From contig NZ_CADIKI010000007.1 in the NCBI RefSeq assembly GCF_902859935.1, positions 310,001 through 374,000 of the forward strand: a stretch of DNA of 64,000 bases, read 5' to 3'. The translations under genes and the position numbers were made by a program. The first letter of the stretch is position 1, and the number at the start of each line of letters is the position of its first letter. The notes below the pieces were generated by a model. That model searched no databases and was not told the origin of the DNA. It saw only the letters and a program-made list of their open reading frames with translations. This DNA comes from Paraburkholderia fynbosensis. Lineage in GTDB: Bacteria; Pseudomonadota; Gammaproteobacteria; Burkholderiales; Burkholderiaceae. This document shows, piece after piece, positions 51,960 through 62,200 of this stretch.

Positions 51960-52262
51960 TTTAAGGTAGCGGGGAATTGACCCACCACCTTCCTCCTGCC
52001 GGAAGTGCTGGTCGCTTACCGAGGCAGAGGCTTCCGCTTACCCTGTAGCATTGTGCGTCGCCTCGCTCGAACACTGGATGAGCCTTGCGACACGGGGCTG
52101 AAGGAGAGCAGACCTGTCGTCGGCTGTTACCGATGGACGGCAACTCGTTCATTTCAGCGAGAGCCGCAGCGGCCGTTGGACCTTGCAACTGCCGCACGCT
52201 CCCGCGCTTGTCGATGACTGGTTAGGGTCGAGTTATGCCTTTGCAGGAAATATGCGCCCGAG
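51960..52262. other. Intergenic region right of the island
   Basis: I see no gene, repeat or terminator that I can support in this stretch. It separates the GIY-YIG gene from the possible short-chain dehydrogenase remnant. Confidence 0.4.
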
Positions 52263-52496
52263 ATGACCGACGCGCTCGGTCGTGGGACGCAGTGCGGCCA
52301 GGATCGCTCACGTCAGGCGGCCGGGCCTGGCTCAACCGCGACGGGCGCAGGTGGAGCGGGCGGCGGTGGCACCAACGTGGACGCGCAGATCGCCCGGCGT
52401 GCGCAAGACGAGACCGCTGCCGCGCGCCTGTGGGAGATCTCGGAAGCCTTGCCCAACACGCGCTGGACTGGCGCGACTCAGGAGTACGCATCATGA
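52263..52496 (+). pseudogene. Possible C-terminal remnant of a short-chain dehydrogenase
   Basis: The last 30 residues (ARRAQDETAAARLWEISEAL) resemble the end of retinol-dehydrogenase-type SDR proteins. The body of such a protein is absent and the upstream part is low-complexity. The TGA overlaps the next start (ATGA). A truncation at the island edge is plausible but uncertain. Confidence 0.3.
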
Positions 52497-53194
52497 AGGT
52501 TCTTATTTTTGGCGCAACCGGCATGGTCGGGCAGGGCGTATTGCGCGAATGTCTGCGCGCGCCGGACGTGGAGGTGGTGCAGACCGTGGGGCGCACGCGC
52601 AGCGGGCAACTCGATCCGCGCCTGGTCGAAGTGATTCAGCCGGACATGATGGACTATCGCGCGATCGAAGCGTCGCTCACGGGATTCGACGCGTGCTTCT
52701 TCTGCCTCGGTGTTTCGTCGGCGGGGATGCGGGAGCAAGACTACACGCGGCTCACCTACGATCTCACGATGGTGGCCGCGCAAACGCTCGCCCGGCTCAA
52801 TCCGCAGATGACCTTCGTGTACGTGTCCGGCGCGAGCACCGACAGCACCGAACACGGGCGCAGCATGTGGGCGCGTGTGAAGGGGCGGACTGAGAACGCG
52901 TTGCAACGGCTGCCGTTCAAGGCCGTGTATCTGTTTCGTCCCGGCCTGATCCAGCCGCTGAACGGCGCGCGTTCGAAGACCCGTTCGTACAGGTTGTTCT
53001 ACGCGCTGGCGAAGCCGTTCCTGCCGACGCTGCGCGCGCTGTTGCCCAACCTGGTGCTGAGTACCGAGGACATCGGGCTCGCGATGCTGGCGGCCGCACG
53101 CAACGGCGCACCTAAAGCGGTGCTCGAAATCGCGGACATTCGCGCGCTCAGTCGCGTGGCATCCGCACCCGCGCTCGATTTGCGCTCGGGATGA
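52493..53194 (+). CDS. NAD(P)-binding Rossmann-fold protein (atypical SDR)
   Basis: The 233-aa protein begins MKVLIFGATGMVGQGVLREC, the GxxGxxG nucleotide-binding loop of NAD(P)H-binding atypical short-chain dehydrogenases. It continues with FDACFFCLGVSSAGM and TFVYVSGASTDSTEHGRSMW, where Ser replaces part of the catalytic motif. GRTENALQRLPFKAVYLFRP follows. There is no signal peptide. AGGAG lies about eight bases upstream of the ATG at 52493. It is a chromosomal gene of the type annotated as NAD-dependent epimerase or semialdehyde-dehydrogenase-like; the substrate is unknown. It follows a possible SDR remnant by ATGA overlap. Confidence 0.8.
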   Translation: MKVLIFGATGMVGQGVLRECLRAPDVEVVQTVGRTRSGQLDPRLVEVIQPDMMDYRAIEASLTGFDACFFCLGVSSAGMREQDYTRLTYDLTMVAAQTLARLNPQMTFVYVSGASTDSTEHGRSMWARVKGRTENALQRLPFKAVYLFRPGLIQPLNGARSKTRSYRLFYALAKPFLPTLRALLPNLVLSTEDIGLAMLAAARNGAPKAVLEIADIRALSRVASAPALDLRSG

Positions 53195-53439
53195 TGCCTC
53201 ACGTCACCGGTAGCTTCGGGCGAAGCTGACTCCGCGCGGGGCTGGTGCTCTTGCAACACGGCGGCACACGTTATCCCCAGACCTTCTTCGCCCCGCCAAC
53301 ACCATTCGCGCAAGCATCTCGCCACGCTTGCCAGGCCCAATAGCACTCCGTACACTCGCGCCTAATTCCCGGACCGCGCCCGACCACGCGCCGTCCCGCA
53401 CCCATCCGCCGTCACGCCGAACAGAGGAGAACCCCCGCC

Positions 53440-54747
53440 ATGGCCGATTCCTATTTCCCCCGCTGGCGTCGCCAGTCCGCTGCGGCCGAGGGCAGCGTCG
53501 TCGGCACCGACGAGCGCCTCGCCTGGCCGCAGATGCTCGCGATGGGCATTCAGCACGTCGTCGCGATGTTCGGGTCGACCGTGCTGGCGCCGTTGCTGAT
53601 GGGCTTCGATCCGAACCTCTGTATCTTCATGTCGGGCATCGGCACGTTGCTGTTCTTCGTGCTGGTGGGCGGGCGCGTGCCGAGCTATCTCGGTTCGAGC
53701 TTCGCGTTCATCGGTCTCGTGATCGCGGTGACGGGGTACGGCGGTCATGGTCCGAATCTGAACATCCCGGTGGCGTTGGGCGGGATCATCGCGTGCGGCG
53801 TGGTGTACGCGATCATCGGCCTGATCGTGTCGGCAGTCGGCACCCGCTGGATCGAGACGCTGATGCCACCGGTCGTGACGGGCGCGATCGTCTGCGTGAT
53901 CGGTCTGAACCTCGCGCCGATCGCGGTGCGCGGCGTGAGCGGCAGCAACTTCGATTCGTGGATGGCGCTCGTCACCGTGCTGTGCGTGGGGGCGGTTGCG
54001 GTGTTTGCGCGCGGCATGCTGCAACGCTTGCTGATTCTGATCGGGCTGCTCATGGCATACGTGATTTACGCGATCGTCACGAACGGCCTTGGCATGGCTA
54101 AGCCGATCGATTTCTCGATCGTCGCGAATGCCGCGTGGTTCGGCATGCCGCACTTCACGGCACCCGTTTTCGATCCGCACGCGATGGCCCTGCTTGCGCC
54201 GATCGCGGTGATCCTCGTCGCGGAGAATCTCGGTCACATCAAGGCGGTGAGCGCAATGACCGGCCAGAACCTCGACCGCTATATCGGCCGCGCGTTTCTC
54301 GGCGACGGACTCGCGACCATCGTGTCCGGTTTTGCCGGCGGCACCGGCGTGACGACTTACGCGGAAAATATCGGCGTGATGGCCGTGACCAAGATTTACT
54401 CGACGCTGGTATTCGTGATCGCCGCAGTGATTGCGCTGGTGCTGGGTTTTTCCCCGAAGTTCGGCGCGGTGATCCAGACCATTCCGGGGCCGGTGCTGGG
54501 CGGCGTGTCGATTGTCGTATTCGGGCTGATCGCCGTGACCGGCGCGCGCATCTGGGTCGTCAACAAGGTGGACTTCTCCGATAACCGCAACCTGATCGTC
54601 GCCGCCGTGACGCTGGTGCTCGGCGCGGGGGATTTCTCGCTGAAGCTCGGTGGTCTTGGTCTCGGCGGAATCGGTACCGCGACGTTCGGCGCGATCATTT
54701 TGTACGCGTTGCTGCGCAGGAAGCCGACGCAAGGGCCGGTGGCCTGA
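53440..54747 (+). CDS. NCS2 nucleobase permease (UraA/RutG-like)
   Basis: The 435-aa protein is an NCS2 (solute carrier 23) nucleobase:cation symporter. It has about 14 membrane segments and begins LAWPQMLAMGIQHVVAMFGS, where the QH pair is the family signature. The substrate-site motif ILVAENLGHIKAVSAMTGQN, with Glu in the binding position, is near residue 262, and FAGGTGVTTYAENIGVMAVT follows. These proteins import uracil or xanthine across the inner membrane. UraA/RutG-like is the better guess because of AENLGH and TTYAENIG. A GAGGAGAA ribosome-binding site precedes the ATG at 53440. It is complete and stands alone. Confidence 0.9.
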   Translation: MADSYFPRWRRQSAAAEGSVVGTDERLAWPQMLAMGIQHVVAMFGSTVLAPLLMGFDPNLCIFMSGIGTLLFFVLVGGRVPSYLGSSFAFIGLVIAVTGYGGHGPNLNIPVALGGIIACGVVYAIIGLIVSAVGTRWIETLMPPVVTGAIVCVIGLNLAPIAVRGVSGSNFDSWMALVTVLCVGAVAVFARGMLQRLLILIGLLMAYVIYAIVTNGLGMAKPIDFSIVANAAWFGMPHFTAPVFDPHAMALLAPIAVILVAENLGHIKAVSAMTGQNLDRYIGRAFLGDGLATIVSGFAGGTGVTTYAENIGVMAVTKIYSTLVFVIAAVIALVLGFSPKFGAVIQTIPGPVLGGVSIVVFGLIAVTGARIWVVNKVDFSDNRNLIVAAVTLVLGAGDFSLKLGGLGLGGIGTATFGAIILYALLRRKPTQGPVA

Positions 54748-54884
54748 TTTGCATTTTCCGATTGGCGCTGGCAGACGCAGCGAGGCGACATGCGTCGGTT
54801 AGCGCCAGGCGGCCAGCGCCGCCGGCTTCAGATCTCATCCCATGACCGGGAAATGCCGGCGCTTCCCTCACCGTCGAACTCACT

Positions 54885-56540
54885 CTATTTTCTCCGCGCC
54901 GTCAGCGCTGTCTCCGACAAATCCACCTCGCGCATCAGCTTGTTCCACGTCTCGTCGTTGATCTCCTGAGCCTCGCGCAGCGCGAGCAATGCCTTGCGCT
55001 CGGCGCGCATTGCCGCCAGCTTCATCCTGAACTCGAGCGCATCGGCGCGGCGCGCCAGTTCGCGTCGTTCCTGCTCGTCGTCGAGCGTAGCGAGGCGGCG
55101 CCGGTACAGATCCATCACCCGCGCGGTCACATCCGCCGCATCCGCCGATGCCGATTCATCCAGATCTGCGCACTCCCTGTCGTGCATCTCGTCGACCGCG
55201 CGAATCGCTGCTTGCGCGGCCACCGTGCGGGCGTGCGCTTCCTCGGCGGCATGCGGGTCCTTGCCTCGCCGCCAGCCGCGCAACAGCACCGGCAGCGCGC
55301 CCACTGCCACCAGCAGCGACACCAGTATCACACCCGACGCGATGAAAATCGCCAGATCGCGGCCCGGCAGCGGCGCGCCATCCGGCAGCGACACAGGCAG
55401 AGACAGCACGCCCGCCAGCGTCACCGCGCCACGCACGCCGGCCACCGTCGTCACCGAGACCATGCGTAGGCCCGGCACAGCGTTAGTCACGCCTTGCTTC
55501 GCCGCGCCACGGCTCGCGAACCAGCGCAGGCACCACACCCACACGAAGCGCATCGCATACAAAGCGGCAGCGACCGCCGCGATGTAGCCGATCAGCAGAC
55601 CGACCTGCGCGTCGCTGGTCTCGTGCGCGTCGAGCAGCGCGCGGCCGAGGATGTGCGGAAATTGCAGCCCCAGCAGAATGAACACCATGCCGTTGAAGAC
55701 GAACTCGATCATCGTCCACGTGCTGGCGGCGCGGATGCGCGATGCCACCGAGCCCGCGTTCGCCACCGCGGCGTAATTCATCATCATGCCGGCCGAGACG
55801 GCGGCGAGAATGCCCGACCACTCGAAACGCTCGGCGGTCAGATAAGCGGCGAACGGAATCAGCAGCGTCATCACGACGCCCGGCGCGGGGTCGCCCTCTT
55901 CGGTGAGGTTCAGAAAGCGCGTCGACACGAAGCTGAACAGCGCGCTCACCGCCGCGCCGACCGCGAGGCCGCCCACTGCGATGATCACGAAACTGAGCGA
56001 CGCGTCGCGCAGCGAGAACACGCCGGTCAGCGCCGCGGCAATCGCGAACTTCAGCGCGACCAGACCCGAGGCGTCGTTCATCAACGCCTCGCCTTCGAGA
56101 ATATGCATTAGCCGGCCAGGGATCTTGTCCTTGCCGACGATGCCAGAGAGCGCCACCGCATCGGTCGGCGACAGCACGGCGGCGAGCGCGAACGCGACCG
56201 GCAGCGAGATCGCCGGCACCAGCGCATGCACGAAGTAGCCCACCACCAGCACCGTCATGAATACGAGGCCGAGCGCGAGCATCAGGATCGCGCGGCGCGC
56301 CATGAAGAACTCGCGCTTGGGAATGCGCCAGCCGTCCGCGAACAGCAGCGGCGGAATGAACAGCACCATGAAAATTTCCGGATTGAAGGTGACGTGCAAG
56401 CCGAGTGTCGGCCACGCGAGCAGCGCGCCGATCGCGATCTGCACGAGCGGCAGTGGTAGCTTGAACGGCAGCGTGCGGGTGAGGACGCCGGAAGCCGCGA
56501 CGGCAAGCAGAAGAATCAATACGGTGAAGACTATTTCCAT
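54885..56540 (-). CDS. CPA1-family Na+/H+ antiporter
   Basis: The 551-aa protein has about 12 membrane helices followed by a 130-residue cytoplasmic tail rich in Arg and Glu. The transport core shows FALAAVLSPTDAVALSGIVG (the conserved TDAVA with transport Asp) and EGEALMNDASGLVALKFAIA, where the ND pair is the exchange site. TVAGVRGAVTLAGVLSLPVS is typical of bacterial NhaP/YjcE-type CPA1 exchangers. The family exports Na+ or K+ for H+ in pH and salt control. The start at 56540 is the first ATG of the membrane frame. It is chromosomal and intact. Confidence 0.9.
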   Translation of the reverse strand: MEIVFTVLILLLAVAASGVLTRTLPFKLPLPLVQIAIGALLAWPTLGLHVTFNPEIFMVLFIPPLLFADGWRIPKREFFMARRAILMLALGLVFMTVLVVGYFVHALVPAISLPVAFALAAVLSPTDAVALSGIVGKDKIPGRLMHILEGEALMNDASGLVALKFAIAAALTGVFSLRDASLSFVIIAVGGLAVGAAVSALFSFVSTRFLNLTEEGDPAPGVVMTLLIPFAAYLTAERFEWSGILAAVSAGMMMNYAAVANAGSVASRIRAASTWTMIEFVFNGMVFILLGLQFPHILGRALLDAHETSDAQVGLLIGYIAAVAAALYAMRFVWVWCLRWFASRGAAKQGVTNAVPGLRMVSVTTVAGVRGAVTLAGVLSLPVSLPDGAPLPGRDLAIFIASGVILVSLLVAVGALPVLLRGWRRGKDPHAAEEAHARTVAAQAAIRAVDEMHDRECADLDESASADAADVTARVMDLYRRRLATLDDEQERRELARRADALEFRMKLAAMRAERKALLALREAQEINDETWNKLMREVDLSETALTARRK

Positions 56541-57047
56541 CGGTCTGTGGGTGCGGATATAACGGGGTTTTCTTGGGGTTTCTGCGGGATGTCGAAGCGA
56601 TCGTTCGACGCGGGCACCGCGCAGCGTTCACGACACGCAAGGCCAAAGTGTAGCCCGATGACGCGTTCGGCCATTGCGAGCGCGGCGTGAAGGCGGCGCG
56701 GCGGCGAGCGAGCAGGGTGGTGAACACGGCGGCAAAGGCGGTGCAAACGCGGCAACGAACATGGCCGCAAACGCAGCAACGGACACGGCGGCAAGCTCAG
56801 GCCCCCACTGCAGGAACCGCCCGCGCAACCGCGCTCTGCGTCACGCACCTCAACGGTGCGCCCCACGCCCCTATCCGGCGCATGAGCCCTTGCCCCGGTG
56901 CAATCTTTCGAACAAGTTTCAACCGAATGTGCGCCAGCGTGCGCATGGAGCTTGCTTAAGCAGTAACGATGACGCACATTTGAAAAACGGCGCCGAGGTA
57001 TTCGTTTCCGAGTTCGGATCGGGCCGGCTATTGCGTGAGAGGACTGC
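56541..57047. other. Intergenic region before the EAL gene
   Basis: The region is divergent to the antiporter gene and upstream of the EAL gene, so it holds their promoters. Repetitive GC-rich text at 56690-56830 gives spurious long frames. I see no gene or repeat I can support. Confidence 0.4.
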
Positions 57048-58325
57048 ATGACGATTGCGCAACAGGATAGGACGGCGAGTGCGCCGCATGGTTTCGACGT
57101 CGAGGTGGCGTCGGGCCTCCAACGTTATTCGGTACAGCATGGCGAGCTGACGCTCACCAGCGTGTTTCAGCCGATCTTCAGCCTGTCGCATATGCGGGCG
57201 GTCGGTTACGAGGGGCTGCTGCGCGCGCACGACGCGCTCGACCGCGCGGTGTCGCCACTCGACGTATTCGGTGAAGCCGCGCGCCTTGGCGACGTGCTGC
57301 AAGTGGATCGGCTCGCCCAGACGCTGCATCTGGAAAACTTCAAGGTACTTGGCGCCGAGCGCGAATGGCTGTTTCTGAACGTGCATCCCGGCGCGCTCAC
57401 CGATCCGTATCACTCCGCGGCACTGCTCGCCAGTCTGAAACGGCTTGACGTGCCGCCGCGGCGCATCGTGCTCGAAGTGCTCGAGCAGAGCGCCGAAGAC
57501 CTGGAGCGTCTCGCCGACGCGGTGCGCCAGTTCCGCGAGCGCGGCTTCCTGATCGCACTCGATGATTTCGGCGCGGGCCACTCGAACGTCGAACGGATCT
57601 GGCAGTTAAACCCCGACATCGTGAAGCTCGACCGCATCATGCTGTCGCACGCCGCGCATCGCGCCGATATGGCGACGATTCTGCCGGGGCTCGTCGCCTT
57701 GCTGCACGAAGCAGGCAAGCTGGTGCTGATCGAGGGCGTGGAAACGGAGCATGAAGCGCAGATGGCGCTCGCTTGCAACGCCGACTTCGTGCAGGGCTTT
57801 TTCTTCGGCCGGCCGAATCCCGGCGCGGTCGACCCGGTGCATGCGGTGGCGTGCATCGGCGAGTTGACCGAGCGCTACCGCGATCAGGCCGAAGCGCGCG
57901 AGCGCCGCAACGCGAGCCGTCTCGCCCCATATTTGCGGGCCTTCGAGCGTGCGGCCGAACGGCTTGCCGCCGGTGAACCGCTCGAGGAAGTGTGCTGGAA
58001 TTTCCTTGCGCTCGACCATGCCGCACGCTGTTTCCTGCTCGACGCGAAGGGTCGGCAGGCGGGCCGCAACGTTGTGCTGCGCGCCGATCGCGCGGCGCAT
58101 GAAACGCGCTTTTTGCCGCTGGCCGACGCGCAAGGGGCGAACTGGCTGCGTCGCCCGTATTTCCGCGATGCGATCAATGCGCCGGAACGCGTGCATGTGA
58201 CTCGCCCGTATCTGTCGATCAACGAGGCGTTGCCGTGCGTGACGCTGTCGGTGGCGACGCGTGTCGGAGAACAGACCTGCGTGCTGTGCGGCGACATCGA
58301 CTGGGTGGACGAAGAGCGCTTCTGA
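57048..58325 (+). CDS. EAL-domain cyclic-di-GMP phosphodiesterase
   Basis: The 425-aa protein carries an EAL domain at about residues 20-265. The key parts are SVFQPIFSLSHMRAVGYEGL (E of the EGL variant of EAL), WLFLNVHPGAL (conserved Asn), RIVLEVLEQS (Glu), LIALDDFGAGHSNVERIWQL (Asp-Asp), DIVKLDRIM (Lys) and LVLIEGVETEHEAQMA (Glu). All metal and substrate ligands appear present, so it probably hydrolyses c-di-GMP to pGpG. The C-terminal 160 residues are a second domain of unknown type, with CFLLDAKGRQAGRNVVLRAD, resembling a small sensor domain. There is no membrane segment. It is followed by cutC after 35 bp. Confidence 0.9.
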   Translation: MTIAQQDRTASAPHGFDVEVASGLQRYSVQHGELTLTSVFQPIFSLSHMRAVGYEGLLRAHDALDRAVSPLDVFGEAARLGDVLQVDRLAQTLHLENFKVLGAEREWLFLNVHPGALTDPYHSAALLASLKRLDVPPRRIVLEVLEQSAEDLERLADAVRQFRERGFLIALDDFGAGHSNVERIWQLNPDIVKLDRIMLSHAAHRADMATILPGLVALLHEAGKLVLIEGVETEHEAQMALACNADFVQGFFFGRPNPGAVDPVHAVACIGELTERYRDQAEARERRNASRLAPYLRAFERAAERLAAGEPLEEVCWNFLALDHAARCFLLDAKGRQAGRNVVLRADRAAHETRFLPLADAQGANWLRRPYFRDAINAPERVHVTRPYLSINEALPCVTLSVATRVGEQTCVLCGDIDWVDEERF

Positions 58326-58360
58326 GATGATGTCGTTTTTAACGACACCCGGCTGCGCTC

Positions 58361-59092
58361 ATGTCCGTTCTGCTCGAAGTCATTGCCACCACCGTTGCCG
58401 ATGCGCGCGTCGCCGTGCAAGCGGGCGCCGATCGTCTCGAACTCGTCACCGCGATGGGCGAGGGCGGCCTGACGCCGAGCGTCGGCCTGATCGAAGCGGT
58501 GGTCGCGGCGGTCGCGATTCCAGCTGCCACCGTGCCGGTGAATGTGATCGTGCGGCCGCATAGCCGCTCGTTCGTCTACGACGCCGACGACTACGCGGTG
58601 ATGCTGCGCGACGTACGCGCGTTCAAGGCGGCGGGCGCGAACGGCATCGTGATCGGCATGCTGAACGCCGATGGCGAGATCGATCGCGACGGACTCGCGC
58701 GTGCGATCGATGCAGCCGATGGCATGGTCATCACCTTCCATCGCGCGTTCGACGAAAGCCGCGATCTGCGCGAAGCGCTCGACGTGCTGCTCGGTTTCGA
58801 CGCGGTGACGAACGTGCTGACGTCGGGCGGCAAGCCGTCGGCGCTGCATGCGCAAGCAACGATTCGCGAACTGGTGCGGCAAGCGCGCGGCTCGCGGTGC
58901 ACGGTGCTGGCCGGTGCGGGTTTGACGGTCGATGCGATTGCCGGCTTCGTGAGCGCAACGCAAGTTGAAGCGGTGCATTTCGGTTCCGGCGTGCGCGTGG
59001 GCAGCAACGGCCTCGCACCGGTCGATGCGGAAAAAGTCGCGCAAGTCAGGGCATTGCTGAAGGCGATGCCGAGCGCCGCGCAAGGTGGGTGA
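58361..59092 (+). CDS. cutC: CutC family protein
   Basis: The 243-aa protein is a CutC TIM-barrel, linked in E. coli to copper homeostasis, though the biochemical reaction is unsettled. It has LLEVIATTVADARVAVQAGA (residues 4-23), DRLELVTAMGEGGLTPSVGL, VNVIVRPHSRSFVYD, MVITFHRAFDESRD and NVLTSGGKPSAL. The size and order match the family. It follows the EAL gene closely on the same strand and ends before a strong terminator. It appears intact. Confidence 0.9.
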   Translation: MSVLLEVIATTVADARVAVQAGADRLELVTAMGEGGLTPSVGLIEAVVAAVAIPAATVPVNVIVRPHSRSFVYDADDYAVMLRDVRAFKAAGANGIVIGMLNADGEIDRDGLARAIDAADGMVITFHRAFDESRDLREALDVLLGFDAVTNVLTSGGKPSALHAQATIRELVRQARGSRCTVLAGAGLTVDAIAGFVSATQVEAVHFGSGVRVGSNGLAPVDAEKVAQVRALLKAMPSAAQGG

Positions 59093-59121
59093 CGCGACGG
59101 CATCGTCAAATCAGCAAGCAA

Positions 59122-59161
59122 AGAAAAGCCGCTTCGAGATCACACCCGAAGCGGCTTTTCT
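59122..59161. terminator. Bidirectional rho-independent terminator after cutC
   Basis: AGAAAAGCCGCTTCG (59122-59136) pairs with CGAAGCGGCTTTTCT (59147-59161) around ten bases. It lies between the convergent cutC and indolepyruvate oxidoreductase genes and can stop transcription on both strands. Confidence 0.85.
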
Positions 59162-59209
59162 CATTCACATTGCACGACGGCGTATAGCGCCATCGCAAGG
59201 CGACTTCGA

Positions 59210-62200
59210 CTACTTCGCCACCACTACCGGAATGCCGCGCAATTGTCCCGCGCCCTTCATCTCTTCCAGCGACTTTTTCACTGCTTCACCCGTCGCCGGG
59301 TCGATCTGCAAGCGTGCCGCCAGATCACGCTCGCCGCGCTTCACGCCCGCCAGATTCGCCAGCTTCACGTGACCATAGCCGCGCACACGCGCATGCAGAT
59401 CGGCGAGCTTCTCGACGTCTTCCAGATTTGTCGCGCCGAGCCTGGCGAGCGCGCGCAGCAACGTGGTTTCGTAATCGCCCGCGAGTTCGCGCTCCATCCG
59501 GCGCTCCAGCGTCCGGCCGAACGGATCGAGCAGCGTGCCGCGCAGGCCGCGCCATTCCGCGAGCATGCCGAGCACTGGCCACATCCATTGACCGAAAGTT
59601 TTCTTGCTCGGATTGACGCCCGCTTGCGCGCGCGTGAGCGTCGGCGGCGCGAGGTTGAACTTGATGCCGAAGTCCTTGCCCGCGACGCCTTCGAATTGCG
59701 CTTCGAGCGCTTCACGGAACGCGGCATCCGTATGCAGACGCGCGACTTCATATTCGTCCTTCACCGCGAGCAGACGATAGAACGTCGTGGCGACCGCGCG
59801 CGTCACGCGCTCGCTCGTCGCGTCGACGGCAGTCTCCGCGCGGCGTGCCGCGTCCACCAGCGCGCGATAGCGCTTCACATACGCTGCGCCGCCATAAGTC
59901 TGCAGACGTCCCTCGCGATGCGCGATCAGTTCGTCGAGCGTATCGACGCGCACGGTCTGCTTCGCCGCGCGCCGCGCCTGCCACAACGATTCGAGCGCGG
60001 CCGGATCTTCAGCGGCCAGCCGGCCGATTGCAAACGCCAGTTGATTCATCGTCACCGCGACGTTGTTCAATTCGATCGCGCGCATCATTGCGCCGAACGA
60101 CACCGGCACCAGGCCGAGTTGCCAGGCATAGCCAAGCATCAGGATGTTCGCGCCGATCGTGTCGCCGAGAAAACGCGTGGCGAGCGCCTGAGCGTCGCAG
60201 GTCGACATGCGCTCGGCGCCCGCCGCGTGACGCATCTTGTCGATCAGCGCGTCGGCGTGCAGCGTCGCGTCCGGATTCTGCACAAAGGTCGCGTTCGGAA
60301 TCGCATGCGTATTGACGACGATGCGCGTGCGGCCATGACGCACTGTTTGCAATGCATCGGCACTCGCGCCGACCACCATGTCGCAGGCGAGCAGCACGTC
60401 GGCCTGTTGGGTGTCGATGCGGACCTGGTTGAGCCACTCATCGCGTGCAGCGAAGCGCACGAACGACAGCACCGAGCCGCCTTTCTGCGCGAAGCCCATG
60501 AAGTCGAGCACGGAGGCGCTCTTGCCCTCAAGATGCGCGGCCATGCTGATCAACGCGCCGACCGTGACGACGCCCGTGCCGCCAACACCCGTCACCAGAA
60601 TGTCGTATGGCGCGGCGTCCAGCTGCGTCGCGGGCACCGGCAAAGCGTCGACGCGTGCGGCCAGCGCTTGCGGATCGAACGCGGCGCCCGCGGCTTTCTT
60701 CAGCTTGCCGCCTTCCACCGTGACGAAGCTCGGGCAGAAGCCGTTCACGCAGGAGTAGTCCTTGTTGCACGACGATTGATCGATGCGGCGCTTGCGTCCC
60801 AAGGCCGTTTCGACGGGTTCCACCGACAAACAATTCGACTGCACGCCACAATCGCCGCAGCCTTCGCAGACTTCCTCGTTGATGAACAGACGCTTGTCCG
60901 GATCGGGGAATTCACCTTTCTTGCGGCGACGCCGTTTTTCCGCCGCGCAGGTCTGGTCGTAGATCAGCACGGTGACCCCGTCCGTGTCGCGCAACTCGCG
61001 CTGCACGGTGTCCATTTCGCTGCGATGGTGGAAGGTCGTGCCCTTCGGAAACAGATCGTGATGACCGTCGTATTTCTCCGGCTCGTCGCTGACCACGACG
61101 AAGCGCGACACGCCTTCGGCTTCCACCTGACGCGCAATCTGCGGCACCGAGATGCTGCCGTCGACCGGCTGGCCGCCCGTCATCGCGACCGCGTCGTTAT
61201 AGAGAATTTTGTACGTGATGGTGGTTTTTGCGGCGACCGCCTGGCGAATCGCGAGAATGCCGGAATGGAAGTAGGTGCCGTCGCCGAGATTCTGGAATAC
61301 GTGACGCGTTTTCGTGAACATCGAATGCGAGGCCCAGTCGACGCCTTCGCCGCCCATCTGGATCAGGCCGGTCGTGTCGCGCTCCATCCACGAGGCCATG
61401 AAGTGGCAGCCGATACCGGCCTGCGCGATCGACCCTTGCGGGACCTTGGTCGACGTGTTGTGCGGGCAGCCCGAGCAGAAGTACGGCGTGCGCTTCACGC
61501 TGTCCGCCGCGTTCGAGAGGATTTGCGGCGCGACCAGATCGACCACGCGCTCGCGGCGATCGAGCGCGGGCTTGTGCTTCGCGAGCCAGTTCGCAAAAAC
61601 CGGCAGCACGCGCGACGGCCGCAATTCACCGAGCGACGACAGCAGCAGCGTGCCGTCCTCGGCATGCTTGCCGACGATGACCGGCCGCGCGCCTTGCGTG
61701 CGGTTGTACAAATAGTCCTTGATCTGCTGCTCGATGACCGGGCCTTTCTCCTCGATCACGAGCACTTCCGACAAACCGGCCACGAACGCATCGATGCGCG
61801 TCATCTCCAGCGGGAACGACAGGCCGACCTTGTAGATCCGCACGCCGGCCGCTTCCAGATCCGCGACCGTCAGATCGAGCCGGCGCAGCGTTTCCATCAG
61901 ATCCAGATGCGCCTTGCCGCACGTGACGATCCCCACGTTCGCGTGCGGGCTCGGCGCGATCCATTTGTCGATGCTGTTCACGCGCGCGAAGTGGCGCACC
62001 GCGTCGAGCTTCGCGTGCATGCGCGACTCGATCGTCAGGCTCGGCAGATCGGGCCAGCGATTGTGCAGGCCGCCGGCGGGAACGGTGAAATCCTCCGGAA
62101 CGGCCCAGTGCGTTTGCAGTGCATCGAGATCGACCGTCGAGCCCGATTCGACCGTTTCGGAGATCGCCTTGTAGCCGACCCACGCGCCCGAGAAACGCGA

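Noticed and set aside
53362..54732. 456-aa minus-strand frame opposite the NCS2 permease
   Set aside because: It is a His/Arg-rich shadow of the permease gene.
55483..56727. Long minus-strand frame overlapping the antiporter gene
   Set aside because: It is a second frame of the antiporter region with Arg-rich text; the antiporter frame carries the true motifs.
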